Assembly: GCA_900323505.1 (NCBI GenBank)
Contig: OOIN01000017.1
Span: 558,001 to 622,000 of the forward strand
Reading direction: 5' to 3'
DNA from: Ustilago trichophora
Lineage: Eukaryota > Basidiomycota > Ustilaginomycetes > Ustilaginales > Ustilaginaceae
Length of the DNA: 64,000 bases
Part shown: positions 28,697 to 38,884 of the stretch, one piece after another
How the letters are laid out: the number at the start of each line of letters is the position of its first letter
Position numbering within the stretch: the stretch's first letter is position 1
The notes under the pieces: generated by a model
What the model saw: the letters and a program-made list of their open reading frames with translations, nothing else
What the model was told of the DNA's origin: nothing
Databases searched by the model: none
Program-made: the position numbers and the translations under genes

Positions 28697-30340
28697 CTAA
28701 GCCTGCTTCCAGTACACCTCTCCAATCTCTCCCACTTGATCCACCAACACCTTCAAATCCTCCATCCTGGTCCTAGGGTGTACCACCAATCTGATGTAGT
28801 CCCCAATCCCATTCGGCAATGGCGCAAAGTCGACCGCAAACATCCTTCTCTTCTTCAGCTCTGCGTAGACGTACTGCGTACCCGCTGATCTCTTTTTCAC
28901 TTCTTGCTCGTCAAGCTCTCCAATCTGTAACTGCTTCTGCCCAGGCCTCGCTGGTCTGAAGCAAATCTGCAAGAAAAGCGGCTCTGCAAGGGGTCCCAAT
29001 TCGATCACATCCGACTTGGATTTGATGTACTCCACCAACTCGGTCGCAAGCGAAAGCCCAGCATCGACATGTTCACCGAATCCATGCTTGCCATAGCGAA
29101 CCCAGTAAAGCCAGAACTTGAGCGCGTCACCACGTCGTCCACACCCCATCGTTTTCATCGCTGCGTTCTCCCGGCGGTCTTTCGAGTGAAACAGGTATCC
29201 TGCGTCCAGGCTGTTTGCGGAGAGCGTGTTGGCATCGCGTACGAGTAGGAAGGAGCACTGCAGCGGTACGTTGAGAAGCTTGTGCGGGTTGATCGTGATC
29301 GAATCGGCAAGGTTGCTGCCCTTGATCAGGTCAGAGTAGGGTTGGCGGTTCGAAAAGATGATGGGTCCACCCCAGGAGCCGTCGATGTGCAGCCAGCAGT
29401 CGTGCTTGCGTGCTACCTCTGAAAGGGCGGGGAGAGGGTCGAAGGATCCCAGAACTGTGGTGCCGGAGGTGGCATTGATGAGGAAGGGCGTTCCTGTACC
29501 CTCCTCCTTCGCTTGCGTGATAGCCTTCTCGAGAGCAATTGGATCCATACGTCCAGTAGAGTCACAATCGACCTTGACGACCGAATCCAAGCCCAATCCC
29601 GCAGAGATCGCCGCCTTGTCCAACGAGTAATGGCACTGGTTCGACGTAAACAGCAGCGGCCTTGGCGCCTTCTTCTCCTCGATCAGCTGCTGCATCACTC
29701 CCAACAATCCCTGCGTCCTGAATCGAGGGAAAATGTTTGCCAACGCCGTCTGCACAGCAAGGGTGTTCGCCGACGACCCACCGGGCATAGTCAAACCATC
29801 CGGCTTTTTCTCCGTGAATCCAAAAACCTCACACAGTCCTTCGACGCATCGCTCTTCCGCCAAGCTCAGCACAGGGGATGCCGACATGACGTGCGCGTTG
29901 GCATTTACAGCACTCAGCACCAGATCGGCTGCGATACCAACGGGTGTGGGGGCCGCATACAGCTTGTCGAGGAAGCGACCTGTCCAAGGGTTTACCGAGT
30001 TGTCGAATACAAGTTTGATCGCTTCCAACAGTGCACCGTCGTCTTCGGTTGTGGGAGATACAGTGTCAGGTAGAGAAAGTGAGATGACCTTGCGAAACTC
30101 GGGAATGCTACCCCATGGGGCGACGTACGTAGAAGGCTGTTCGCCGGAAGCGATAAAGTCTTGGACGAGTTTGAGGACTAGTGGTAGAATGCGAGCTGCT
30201 TCGGTGGATGCTGGTTCGCTTTGCAGAGGGCTACGGGAGGTCGAGCCTGCGCCGTTGCTGGTAGCGGCATTATTGCCGTTGACCGTCATCGTAGATTGGT
30301 GAGCAGTGTAGATGGTGGCAAGGAAAGAAGGTCGACTCAT
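28697..30340 (-). CDS. PLP-dependent group II decarboxylase
   Basis: A 547-residue protein, or 530 if the Met at 30289 (MTVNGNN) is used. It has the pyridoxal-phosphate decarboxylase fold: PGGSSANTLAVQTAL, INATSGTTVLGSFDP, WLHIDGSWGG (Asp pairing with the pyridine nitrogen) and NPHKLLNVPLQCS, with the Schiff-base Lys in HK. The pattern fits the glutamate/cysteine-sulfinate/diaminobutyrate decarboxylase group, but the exact substrate cannot be read. No signal peptide, so probably cytosolic. A GAA trinucleotide run lies immediately upstream (30342-30370). Next upstream is a methyltransferase gene in the same orientation. Confidence 0.87.
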   Translation of the reverse strand: MSRPSFLATIYTAHQSTMTVNGNNAATSNGAGSTSRSPLQSEPASTEAARILPLVLKLVQDFIASGEQPSTYVAPWGSIPEFRKVISLSLPDTVSPTTEDDGALLEAIKLVFDNSVNPWTGRFLDKLYAAPTPVGIAADLVLSAVNANAHVMSASPVLSLAEERCVEGLCEVFGFTEKKPDGLTMPGGSSANTLAVQTALANIFPRFRTQGLLGVMQQLIEEKKAPRPLLFTSNQCHYSLDKAAISAGLGLDSVVKVDCDSTGRMDPIALEKAITQAKEEGTGTPFLINATSGTTVLGSFDPLPALSEVARKHDCWLHIDGSWGGPIIFSNRQPYSDLIKGSNLADSITINPHKLLNVPLQCSFLLVRDANTLSANSLDAGYLFHSKDRRENAAMKTMGCGRRGDALKFWLYWVRYGKHGFGEHVDAGLSLATELVEYIKSKSDVIELGPLAEPLFLQICFRPARPGQKQLQIGELDEQEVKKRSAGTQYVYAELKKRRMFAVDFAPLPNGIGDYIRLVVHPRTRMEDLKVLVDQVGEIGEVYWKQA

Positions 30341-30341
30341 G

Positions 30342-30371
30342 AGAAGAAGAAGAAGAAGAAGAAGAAGAAAG
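30342..30371. repeat. GAA microsatellite
   Basis: About nine uninterrupted GAA units directly upstream of the decarboxylase gene. On its coding strand this is a TTC tract in the presumed 5' UTR. Confidence 0.9.
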
Positions 30372-30621
30372 AAGGTATCCGCAAAAGGCGCGGTCGCCGG
30401 CCAACAAGATCAATGCGGCCCGCATCTCCGTTAAATCCCTTTCCTCTTCCGTTCCGCCAACCAAAAAAAAACAGAAAAAAGTCTCCGAGAAATACGCCGG
30501 TTGAGAACCCTATTGTTACGCTGTCCATTCTCACCGACATCATCAACTGCTCACACACACACTACAACCTTCTCTCTCTCCCCCATACTGCAGCTACTTT
30601 TGTATTCGACTCGATCTAAAA

Positions 30622-31543
30622 TCACTCGGGTTTGTGTGCAAGAACGCGCAATCGGACATACATAACGCACCAAGTCCCACTGCTGGCATTGTAACAATCA
30701 GGCGTCACCGCCTCCTCCACTTCTTGTATCACTTGCACCCTCTCTTCCTCGCTCTCTATTGCGTTCAGAAAGGGGCCGGCGAACGTCTTTAACCACCCTT
30801 TGAGGCCACTTTGTTTAGGAAGTGGAGTCATCCTTGGTACAAGCTCGCATCTGTCCACTGTGAACCCTACCCCTTCCAAGAGAGCGGTATACTCTTCCAC
30901 AGAGGGGAAGAACCACGGATCAAATTCCTCTGGATCGACTCCTCTCTTCCTCAGCGCGACATGAAGATGGCCTCGAACACCAACGCAATTCATGTACCCG
31001 CCTAGTTCCGCTGCGAATCGACCTCCTGGTTTGAGCATGGTAAAGACGTTTGAGAGCACGAGGGATGGGGAACGTTTCATCCAGTGCAAAGCGGCGTTGC
31101 TAAAGACTTTGTCGGATGCGCTGTGTTGTTGGGAGGGAGGAGTGGCGTGTCCATCCTGCACAGCGAATGTGAGATTCTCAAGGGGAGAGTTGGAGGCTTC
31201 AAGGAGAAAGTTCGCTTTGTCGATCATGTCTTGACTGGCGTCAATGCCAAGAACGCTGCCAGTGGGGCCGATTGCTTTGGCTACTTGGAGGGTCAGCTCG
31301 CCGCTGCCTAATATATCCCCGTTCAGGAAAAATAAAACGAGCATTAGCTGTCGTCGATCGTATCCATCTATCAAGAGCAATGAGATACGACTTACCGCAA
31401 CCCAAATCAACCACACGATCACCAACCTGCGGATCAAGCAGCTGCAACACAGCAGCGGTATAGGCGGAAGAATAGACAAACGAGGCATTGCTTCGATACA
31501 CCTCGGCATTGTCAGAACGATAGTAGCCGCTCTGAGAAGACAT
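30622..31543 (-). CDS. SAM-dependent class I methyltransferase, 2 exons
   Basis: Exons 31396-31543 and 30622-31307 join (donor GTAAGT, acceptor ATATTAG) to 277 residues. The junction rebuilds motif I, VVDLGCGSGELTL, which confirms the splice: without it the glycine loop is cut. LGIDASQDMI is the acidic motif II and FSNAALHWM follows the trans-aconitate/ubiquinone-methyltransferase pattern. The C-terminus resembles Tam-type trans-aconitate methyltransferases (FDPWFFPSVEEYTALLEGVGF). A small-molecule carboxyl or carbon substrate is likely, but which one is unknown. It lies upstream of and parallel to the decarboxylase gene. Confidence 0.85.
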
Positions 31544-32491
31544 CTTGAGGTAAACCGCTCTTCTTCTTCTTCTTCTTCTTTTTCTTCTCTGGCCGTGGAA
31601 GTGTTTAGGTAGAGCTTGGGGAGGATGAATGTTGTGAGAGGGGCAGAGTGTGTGGATCTTATATTATATTATCATCAAAGATGGAGAAAGGTCAGTGTGG
31701 GGGGAGTCAGGGTCCAAAGCATACGGGGTGTGAGGAGGATCTGACTCGAGTCGGCCGAAACATCCGAAGCTGCGGAGCGCTTTCTTCTTTTACCACGAGA
31801 AGAGAAAAGAAAAAAGAAGGCGTTTTTGACAAGAAAGTTGTTTTCCACTTTTCTCTGCTCCTTCTTTTCCTCTCACCATCATCATCAGCAACCAATATCA
31901 GCAAACACGTCCAACAACATTGCATCGCATCGCATTGTCCCAATTCCCATACCCGCCTGTGCTTCCACCCTTTCGCCTGATTCCCAACCCCTCTCCCCTT
32001 CCCCAATCTCCTCCACCCCCAATCACCCCATATGAATCCCACCAACCCCATCGCCCTTCCAACACCTCCATTCCAATACCAAACCATCGACCCCGCTTAA
32101 CACTCTGTTGACAACCGAATCAATGTGGTTGCCATCAATTTTTAGTAGCGGGAAGAATCATGCACCTCCCCCTTCGCCTTTTTGTATCCCCTACTTTGCC
32201 CTTCACTGGGAAGAGATGGGGAGAAGAGAGGCGGAGAGAGGATCCCGCACAGACACCACCGACTCGCCATGCTTACAGGAGTCAGAGGTCACATTCGTCG
32301 GGTGACATTTTTCTTCGCCAGCTTCTATCGTTTTCTTTCATGCTTCCACTAGGGAGCTACATGGATTGATTCGCAATGCAGAACGGTATTACCCCCATTA
32401 TACGACATCAGATTTGGTACGTATTTTTCGAGTGACAAGATGAGCAAAAAGGAAGAGTTTCTTTGTGGTGACAATGATGATGAGCGAGCGG
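31544..32491. other. Gene-free interval between methyltransferase and helicase genes
   Basis: About 950 bp without a supported gene. A TTC microsatellite (31557-31590) lies just upstream of the methyltransferase start. The Pro/Ser-rich open frames around 31.9-32.1 kb reflect CT-rich sequence and are not called. Confidence 0.45.
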
Positions 32492-35400
32492 TCACTCTTG
32501 GAAAAGCATACTTTTCCCTGGCAAAAATCCTCCTCCGGCTCCCGTACCATTCCGACCACTCGGTCCTTCGAACACCTCGCCTCTCCTAACCGCAGCCTGC
32601 ATCGCTCTCTGTGTCAACTGTTGCAAACTTGGCGGCAGTACCTCTTCGACATCTTCCACCTCCACCGCACCTCCCAACTCCTTGGCCGCTCTCACGGGTA
32701 CCGCCTCTGCAATGGTGCCATGTACGCTTTCCCTCTCTCCCAACTGCGAGGGGGCGATACCGGGTTCATTCTGGGGTTCGAGATCCGGATCAAATGGTTC
32801 TCGTCCTACGATGCCTCTGAGTACTCCCAAGGCGCCCACTTTCGAAGTGACGAGGTTGGCATGTGCACAAGTCTGACTAGTGACACAGGAGGGACAGCCT
32901 TCAGTGCAGCTACACGCTTCGATGACGCTGATGGCGATGCGGATGAGACCGTCGAGATGTTCAAAGGCCTTGGCACAGACGCCGCCGTTTTGGCCTGGCA
33001 TATCGTAAAAGATCAACCGTGCGGGGCGTTTACGCGAGGAAGGTTTGGCAGCGTATTCTTTCTCGGCGATCTGACATTCCGTTCGAACGTCTCCTGCTAC
33101 GCTCACGACGAACATCGGGGTGAGTGAGAGCAGTGCATGCTCGGCAGCATGGATGGCGGCGGCTGCATTGATCCGCTTCTCCGTCATCGCGTCGACCAGC
33201 CAGGTGGGGACATCAATCCACAGCCCACGGGTATGCCGGATGAACGGAGGGCAATCCACCTCAACAGCATCCAGGATGTTTGCACGTCGATCGACCTTAA
33301 AGTAACCCCAGACGTAGCTGGCGATCGTCACCTTGCCATAGTACGCCAGATAGGGAGATTCGCGCAAACGTCGGATACGGTAGGTCTCCATGGCGTCCGT
33401 GTTGGTGTGATCGCGAGGACGGGTGTGATAGTTGACGTCGGCTTGGACCATACGTGCGATACGTGTTTCGTGGTTGATCTCGCGACAGATGTAAGACAAA
33501 CCTTGATGCATGAAGACGGCCCCTTCGAACGCTTCAAAGATGGCGCGTTCAATCTCGACTTCTTCCATGACTCGTGCCCCGCCGGGTCGTCCCGGCGTGT
33601 CGTCGATGTAACAGTAGCTGTCCTGTCTCGCACCTCGAATGGCAACGTCGCGCGCTGGGTTGGGTCGCAACTCCTCGCGGCAGTAGAAGAAGCCACTGCC
33701 GTCTGTCTCGAGCCTCGTCTTACACAGAGTGGCGAGATGCGGCCCAAAGTACTGCTCGTCGTCTTCGAGCGTGATCGGCATCTCCTCTGCTGCACATTGG
33801 AGGTGCGATTCAAGAATAAAGTCGTTCCCAAGATCCACCGACAGCGCAGCGTCAGGCTGGAGAAAGATCTCATCCGGGAAATGCATATAATGCTGATCCA
33901 TCGGCCACGGATCGCCAATGAGAACCGCGAGCGAGTCCTTCTGTCGACGACCTGCTCGTCCTGCCTGCTGCCGCAAACTCGAGATCGAGTATGGGAACCC
34001 GAGCATGATCACCGCATCGAGACTACCAATGTCGATACCGAGCTCGAGCGCGGATGTTGCCACAATACCGAGTAGCTGCCCCTTGAACATATCTTGTTCG
34101 ATCTTCCTCCTGTCTTGCGGCGAATAACCTGAACGGTACGACATGACCTTGTTGGCTACGTCGGGACGATCCTCCAGCAGAAGATCGTTGCGCACTTGAC
34201 GCATGACGATCTCGCACGTCCTGCGTACTTTCGTAAAGATGATAGTGCGAACGCCTCGCTGAATCAGATGTCGGAAGACCTTGCTCACCTCTGCATACGA
34301 ACTGACGCGCCCCTGGGCCGGATCCGTCTCGTCAATGTATGGTGGATTCCAGATCAGCCACTCTTTTCTTCCCGCTGGCGACCCATCTTCAGTGACCACA
34401 TGAACATCTTGAACCCCAAACAATGTCTGCATGTGCTCCTTTGGATTCGCCACTGTGGCACTACAGCTGACAAACTGCACCGTAGTGTTACCGAGTGCAC
34501 TACAGATGCGACGCAATCGACGCATGATGAAGCTGACATGCGCTCCAAAGAGGCCATTGTAGATATGCAGCTCGTCAACCACCACGTAACGCAAATTGCG
34601 GAGGAAGCGTCGCCATAGATCCTCGCTCGGTAGGATGGATTGATGCAGCATGTCAGGGTTGGTGAAGATGACACTGGCGCGTGCGCGGATGTCTTTGCGG
34701 AGATCTTTGTCTGTGTCACCGTCGTAGGTGGCGACGATCGCGCCTTCGACGCCTTCACAGTTGGCGATCAGGTCTTGCAGCGACCGCCTCTGATCCTGAG
34801 CCAGGGCTTTGGTGGGGAAGATGAACATTGCTGTCGCCTCTCCGTCCTCCTCGATTGCACCTAGAACGGGTAGCTGGTAGATGAGCGACTTTCCGGATGA
34901 AGTCGAAGTGGAGACAATGACGTTCTTTTTCTCGTGCAAAGCGTTGAGTGCTTCTGCTTGGTGGGCATAGAATTGCTCGATGCCGTGTGTGGCATAGAGC
35001 GCATTGACCACGGCTTGAGAGAGAAGATAGTTGAGCTGACCTGTCTTGGCCGGGCGCTCATCAAAGACCTTGTGGCCCCCCGGCACTATTTGATCCTTCC
35101 ACCATGGTGCGATCTTCATCTCCTCGATCGCGGATGCAATGCTCGGGCGATGCTCTGGATTCTTCATGAGGAACTCGAGGCGGATGCGCTTTTTCTGAGG
35201 CGTGTCACCTTCCGTACGTGTCGCCGTCTCCGGATTGAGAGGCACATGATCGTGTGCTGCGTCAATCAGCAGCTGCACCGGATCTTCGTCCTTAGCCTTG
35301 CAAGCCGCCAGCAGCTCCAGCACAGCTTGTTCGAATTTAAAATTACGCTTGTTGATGAGCTTCATCATGGATGCTGTGGACGGCATCGAGTATAGCTTAG

Positions 35401-37048
35401 GATTCGACTTTGGCTTGGTGTTCGGGTTGGCAGGCTTTCGGTTTGGTCCTCGACGCATACCCGGCCGACCACGAGCCGTAGCTTTTGGGCCCTGTAGCGT
35501 ACCGTCATTGAACTCAAACAGCAGCACGTATTCGTCTCTTGCTCTCTGCTTACCCTTCTTCTGAAGCTGTTGCAATTCCAGCTCAGCTGGAGGTAACAAT
35601 GGCCCCTGCTGTCCACCCTGAACGTCTGCATCGGCAATATCTTGGAACCCGCCACCAGTGGTTGCAAATCCGGCCGAGTCTACAGCATCCGCAACCGCAG
35701 CTACAGCCGCCGCTGTAGCTACATTCGGATCGTCCGGAATATACGGATCTCCAGATGCAATCGCTTCTGCCGCCCTCTCGTAAAGCTCATCCCTAAATTG
35801 CGTCTTGGACTTCTCCTTCCTCTTGACTGTGTTGCTTGCAGGATCTTCTGCATTGGCCCTACTATCCATGTGAACCTGCAACATGTCGTGCTCGACATAG
35901 GCAAAGTGAATCAACTCGCCGCAGAGACTTTTGATCTGAGCGATGTCGAAGATTTGGAGCGGTCGCTTTGTGAGCCCTTCGACACTGCTCCTGATGGTGT
36001 CGTAGGTGGTGGCCATGTGCTTGCGCGCAGAGCAAAACGAGTAGACGGTATTGATGGCGCGGAAGGTCTTTTCGAGATCTAAAAAGTGTTCTGGCCACGG
36101 ATCGGTGCGTTGCAAAATTGGCATTTCAATTGGTGGTGCCTCGGAGGCGGATTTGGATGCTTCAGTGAGCGCGACGGAGGCCTGTCTGCCAACCAGAGCA
36201 TCACGAGTCGAGGTCGACGCTGTGGCAGATCGAGCATTGTGTCGTCGAGCTTGCCTCTTGGCAACAGGAGGAGGAGTCACCGGTGGTGCGGGAGCCTCGG
36301 TAGCTGCTCTCAGTGGTGAGGACGGAGATGGCGTTGAAGTGGAAGTTTCTGCAAGGGGCGGCGTCGCTTTTGTCCTCCCGTTCGGTCGTGGCAATGTCGC
36401 AGGCTTCGGAGGAGGTGATATGATCTGAAAGTCGTCGTCATCTTCATCTTCGGACTTGATCTCAATGATCTCTGGTTCGTCCTTGATAGCTACAGTGGGA
36501 GCAGTAGAGCGCCGAGTCAGAGTGGGAGATGAGAGCAGCGGATCGTCTTGATCTTGCTCGTCCTCTGATTTTACTTCCTCGGCTGCATTCTTCGCAGGCT
36601 CTCGTGCACTCGTCTCCTCCCCGACAGAGCGACTGGAGGATGAAGAAGCAGTCTGATTGAGACTTCGAATCCGAGCCTGTTCCACCGCGTCAGCAACCCT
36701 ACGGCTGGCTGCCTTTCGTCTCGTCTCGGAGGGTAGTTCGGTTGGATCGATTGGATTCGCCGTCTTGCTAGGTTTCGACGCTCCCCGATTGAGCTTTGTT
36801 GTTGGTGCAGGAGTCGTAGATGCTCGGCCCAGAAAGAGCGGGCCGTCCTTTGCATTATTATATTCTCCATCGAGTTCCTCCTCCGACGCTTCTTCGTCTA
36901 CAATCTCTTCGACATCATCTTTGCTAAACTGTTGATTCGCTCTGCTGAATCCAGTTCGCCGACTCGTGCGTGGTAATGCTGCACCTTGCTGTCGACCCTG
37001 GCCGCGTTTATGCAGAATCCTCTGACCCTTACGGATCAGCTTTGGCAT
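32492..37048 (-). CDS. HRQ1: Hrq1-type RecQ4-like DNA helicase
   Basis: A 1518-residue protein. The first 500 residues are charged and low complexity. The superfamily 2 helicase core follows: Walker A STSTSSGKSLIYQLP near residue 717, FIFPTKALAQDQ (motif Ia), VVDELHIYNG near 826 (a DEVH-like box), SCSATVANP (motif III), TSALELGIDIG and QQAGRAGRRQ near 1031 (motif VI). The C-terminal DUF1998 region has a Cys-rich zinc cluster CSCTEGCPSCVTSQTC near 1381, as in Hrq1. Hrq1 relatives work in interstrand crosslink repair and telomere maintenance. It is long for the family (yeast Hrq1 is about 1077 residues), mainly through the N-terminal extension. The gene is intronless as read. Confidence 0.93.
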   Translation of the reverse strand: MPKLIRKGQRILHKRGQGRQQGAALPRTSRRTGFSRANQQFSKDDVEEIVDEEASEEELDGEYNNAKDGPLFLGRASTTPAPTTKLNRGASKPSKTANPIDPTELPSETRRKAASRRVADAVEQARIRSLNQTASSSSSRSVGEETSAREPAKNAAEEVKSEDEQDQDDPLLSSPTLTRRSTAPTVAIKDEPEIIEIKSEDEDDDDFQIISPPPKPATLPRPNGRTKATPPLAETSTSTPSPSSPLRAATEAPAPPVTPPPVAKRQARRHNARSATASTSTRDALVGRQASVALTEASKSASEAPPIEMPILQRTDPWPEHFLDLEKTFRAINTVYSFCSARKHMATTYDTIRSSVEGLTKRPLQIFDIAQIKSLCGELIHFAYVEHDMLQVHMDSRANAEDPASNTVKRKEKSKTQFRDELYERAAEAIASGDPYIPDDPNVATAAAVAAVADAVDSAGFATTGGGFQDIADADVQGGQQGPLLPPAELELQQLQKKGKQRARDEYVLLFEFNDGTLQGPKATARGRPGMRRGPNRKPANPNTKPKSNPKLYSMPSTASMMKLINKRNFKFEQAVLELLAACKAKDEDPVQLLIDAAHDHVPLNPETATRTEGDTPQKKRIRLEFLMKNPEHRPSIASAIEEMKIAPWWKDQIVPGGHKVFDERPAKTGQLNYLLSQAVVNALYATHGIEQFYAHQAEALNALHEKKNVIVSTSTSSGKSLIYQLPVLGAIEEDGEATAMFIFPTKALAQDQRRSLQDLIANCEGVEGAIVATYDGDTDKDLRKDIRARASVIFTNPDMLHQSILPSEDLWRRFLRNLRYVVVDELHIYNGLFGAHVSFIMRRLRRICSALGNTTVQFVSCSATVANPKEHMQTLFGVQDVHVVTEDGSPAGRKEWLIWNPPYIDETDPAQGRVSSYAEVSKVFRHLIQRGVRTIIFTKVRRTCEIVMRQVRNDLLLEDRPDVANKVMSYRSGYSPQDRRKIEQDMFKGQLLGIVATSALELGIDIGSLDAVIMLGFPYSISSLRQQAGRAGRRQKDSLAVLIGDPWPMDQHYMHFPDEIFLQPDAALSVDLGNDFILESHLQCAAEEMPITLEDDEQYFGPHLATLCKTRLETDGSGFFYCREELRPNPARDVAIRGARQDSYCYIDDTPGRPGGARVMEEVEIERAIFEAFEGAVFMHQGLSYICREINHETRIARMVQADVNYHTRPRDHTNTDAMETYRIRRLRESPYLAYYGKVTIASYVWGYFKVDRRANILDAVEVDCPPFIRHTRGLWIDVPTWLVDAMTEKRINAAAAIHAAEHALLSLTPMFVVSVAGDVRTECQIAEKEYAAKPSSRKRPARLIFYDMPGQNGGVCAKAFEHLDGLIRIAISVIEACSCTEGCPSCVTSQTCAHANLVTSKVGALGVLRGIVGREPFDPDLEPQNEPGIAPSQLGERESVHGTIAEAVPVRAAKELGGAVEVEDVEEVLPPSLQQLTQRAMQAAVRRGEVFEGPSGRNGTGAGGGFLPGKSMLFQE

Positions 37049-37534
37049 CTTGTCATCTGCTGTTCATCACCTGACTTCTTCGATGTATGCAGAGAAGATG
37101 ATATATGGTGTGAGAATGGCGGCAAGTGGGGACAAGGCTGAGTTGGACCCTTTTCCATCTGCTGAATATGCCTCCACTTTCGCGTCAGCTTGCACAAGGC
37201 GTTATTGAACAGCCCTTTTTTTTTTTTTTTCGTGATTTTTTATGGCTCCTCTTTTTCTTTTTCAGACGCACCTTTACTTATTTGTTTTAATTTTTGAAAT
37301 CTGGGGAAAGCCAAAAACCGAATTCCGAGCAGATTTCTCTATTTGCTTCAGATGTCGTCTTCGAGCATCACTTTGCTTGTTCAAACCATCATCTGCACCT
37401 GGCTCAGCATCGCTCAGCCCACAAGATCTCACAATCTTACTCATTTGAAGGCATGCACTGATCAGGCAGTCCGTTCCAGATCCATAACATCATCGAACAA
37501 AAGACTCAGGCCCCTCTTCAAAGCAAAACCCAAA
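37049..37534. other. Divergent promoter region of HRQ1 and BUD31
   Basis: About 490 bp between two divergent genes. It carries a poly-T run near 37212-37229 and AT-rich sequence. An upstream in-frame Met at 37343 exists but only the Met at 37535 fits the conserved BUD31 N-terminus. Confidence 0.5.
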
Positions 37535-38148
37535 ATGCCGCGCCTGCGAACCTCACGAACGGCACCACCGCCAGAAGGATTCGAAGAAATCGAGCCCATC
37601 CTCGACGAATACGATCGTAAGATGCGCGATGCAGAAACAGAAGATACCGAAGGCAAACGAAAAGTCGAAACCCTCTGGCCTATCATTCAGATCAACCATA
37701 CACGGTCTCGCTACATCTACGATCTCTACTACAAACGTGAAGCCATCTCGAGAGAGCTCTACGATTGGTTGCTCAAGTATCAGTATGCTGATGCCAAGTG
37801 AGTACACAGCAGCAACAAAAGCGGCAATTAAAAAATTGGTAGCACGAGATACTGACGGCTTGCCTTTACTCTGACAGCTTGATAGCCAAATGGAAACGTA
37901 CAGGGTACGAGAAGTTGTGTTGTGTTCGATGCATTCAGTCGAGAGTAAGTAGCGCTTGCTCACATATATGACATACACGCAAAACCGACCCATTAACAAA
38001 TAGGCACTTGTCTCTGCTTTGTCTCGAATAGGACATGAACTATCAAGGCTCTACATGCATCTGTCGAGTACCCAGAGCACAGCTACGACCGGGCACTGTC
38101 GTAGAATGTGTACATTGCGGTTGTAGAGGGTGTAGCTCTTCCGACTAG
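37535..38148 (+). CDS. BUD31: BUD31/G10 splicing factor, 3 exons
   Basis: Exons 37535-37797, 37878-37944 and 38032-38148 join to 148 residues (donors GTGAGT and GTAAGT). The product begins [21 protein letters not shown] and has the family's conserved core: [30 protein letters not shown] and [10 protein letters not shown], ending in the Cys cluster [16 protein letters not shown]31 is a zinc-binding component of the spliceosomal NineTeen-related/Bact complex. The length matches relatives (about 144-157 residues). Introns of 80 and 87 bp are unusual in this mostly intronless window but BUD31 is often spliced. The residues that bind zinc are all intact. Confidence 0.95.
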
Positions 38149-38884
38149 CGTGAAACAATTCAAAATACCCAAGCTTTTCAACAAGATCCTTCTATCTTAT
38201 TTGACTGATACTGGTTGTGGGCTAGCAGGAAAAGGCATTATACGCATCGCAGAAGCTGCAACTGGTCAAGCAAACCTCACACGCATCGAGCTTGAAAGTG
38301 AGATAGCTGGATAAAGAAAAGATAATCAAGAAGTCTAAAAAGAGCAACCCACAGTATGAAAGAGCAAAGCAACAATTGACGGAATAACAGACCTCAGACC
38401 CAGAATAAATCTGGTCAAGCAATCCCCATCACACAAATCTTCATCCTTAAACCAACCTTCATACGCAGTCAACCCTCACAAGCATGTTGAGGATCCATAC
38501 AGAACAGCAATTAGAAGTCTACCAAGGAAAGCAACAAACGCAGATGTTGTCAAGCTGCTCTCACACGCCTGCATGCAATCGACGCAAAACAGTTCGGCAT
38601 AGATTCATTAAAAAAAACATATGCTGGAACGCAAACGTGCTCCTTTCTCACACTCAACCAAGTAATCTTTCCAAACGGTTCAAGGAAAGGCCCCTCGCCT
38701 AGTAGCAAGCAGAGCATCTACGCATGCAATCAACCTATCATCACACAATTCAGAACCAAGATGTAAAATCTCTCGTATGTTGCGTACAGAAATGAGAAGA
38801 GCGTACAAAAAAGGGAACAAAGAACAGATGAGAAGAACAAGATACACGACAAAGGATGGTTCAGGGAGGCTTGGGTTGGGGTTG
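38149..38884. other. Gene-free interval between BUD31 and kinase genes
   Basis: About 740 bp without a supported gene. It holds the 3' ends of the two convergent genes. Short open frames in all frames lack any recognisable product. Confidence 0.45.

Noticed and set aside
33137..34075. 312-codon open frame on the plus strand
   Set aside because: It lies fully antisense inside the conserved helicase core of HRQ1 and shows no domain; it is a shadow of the real gene.
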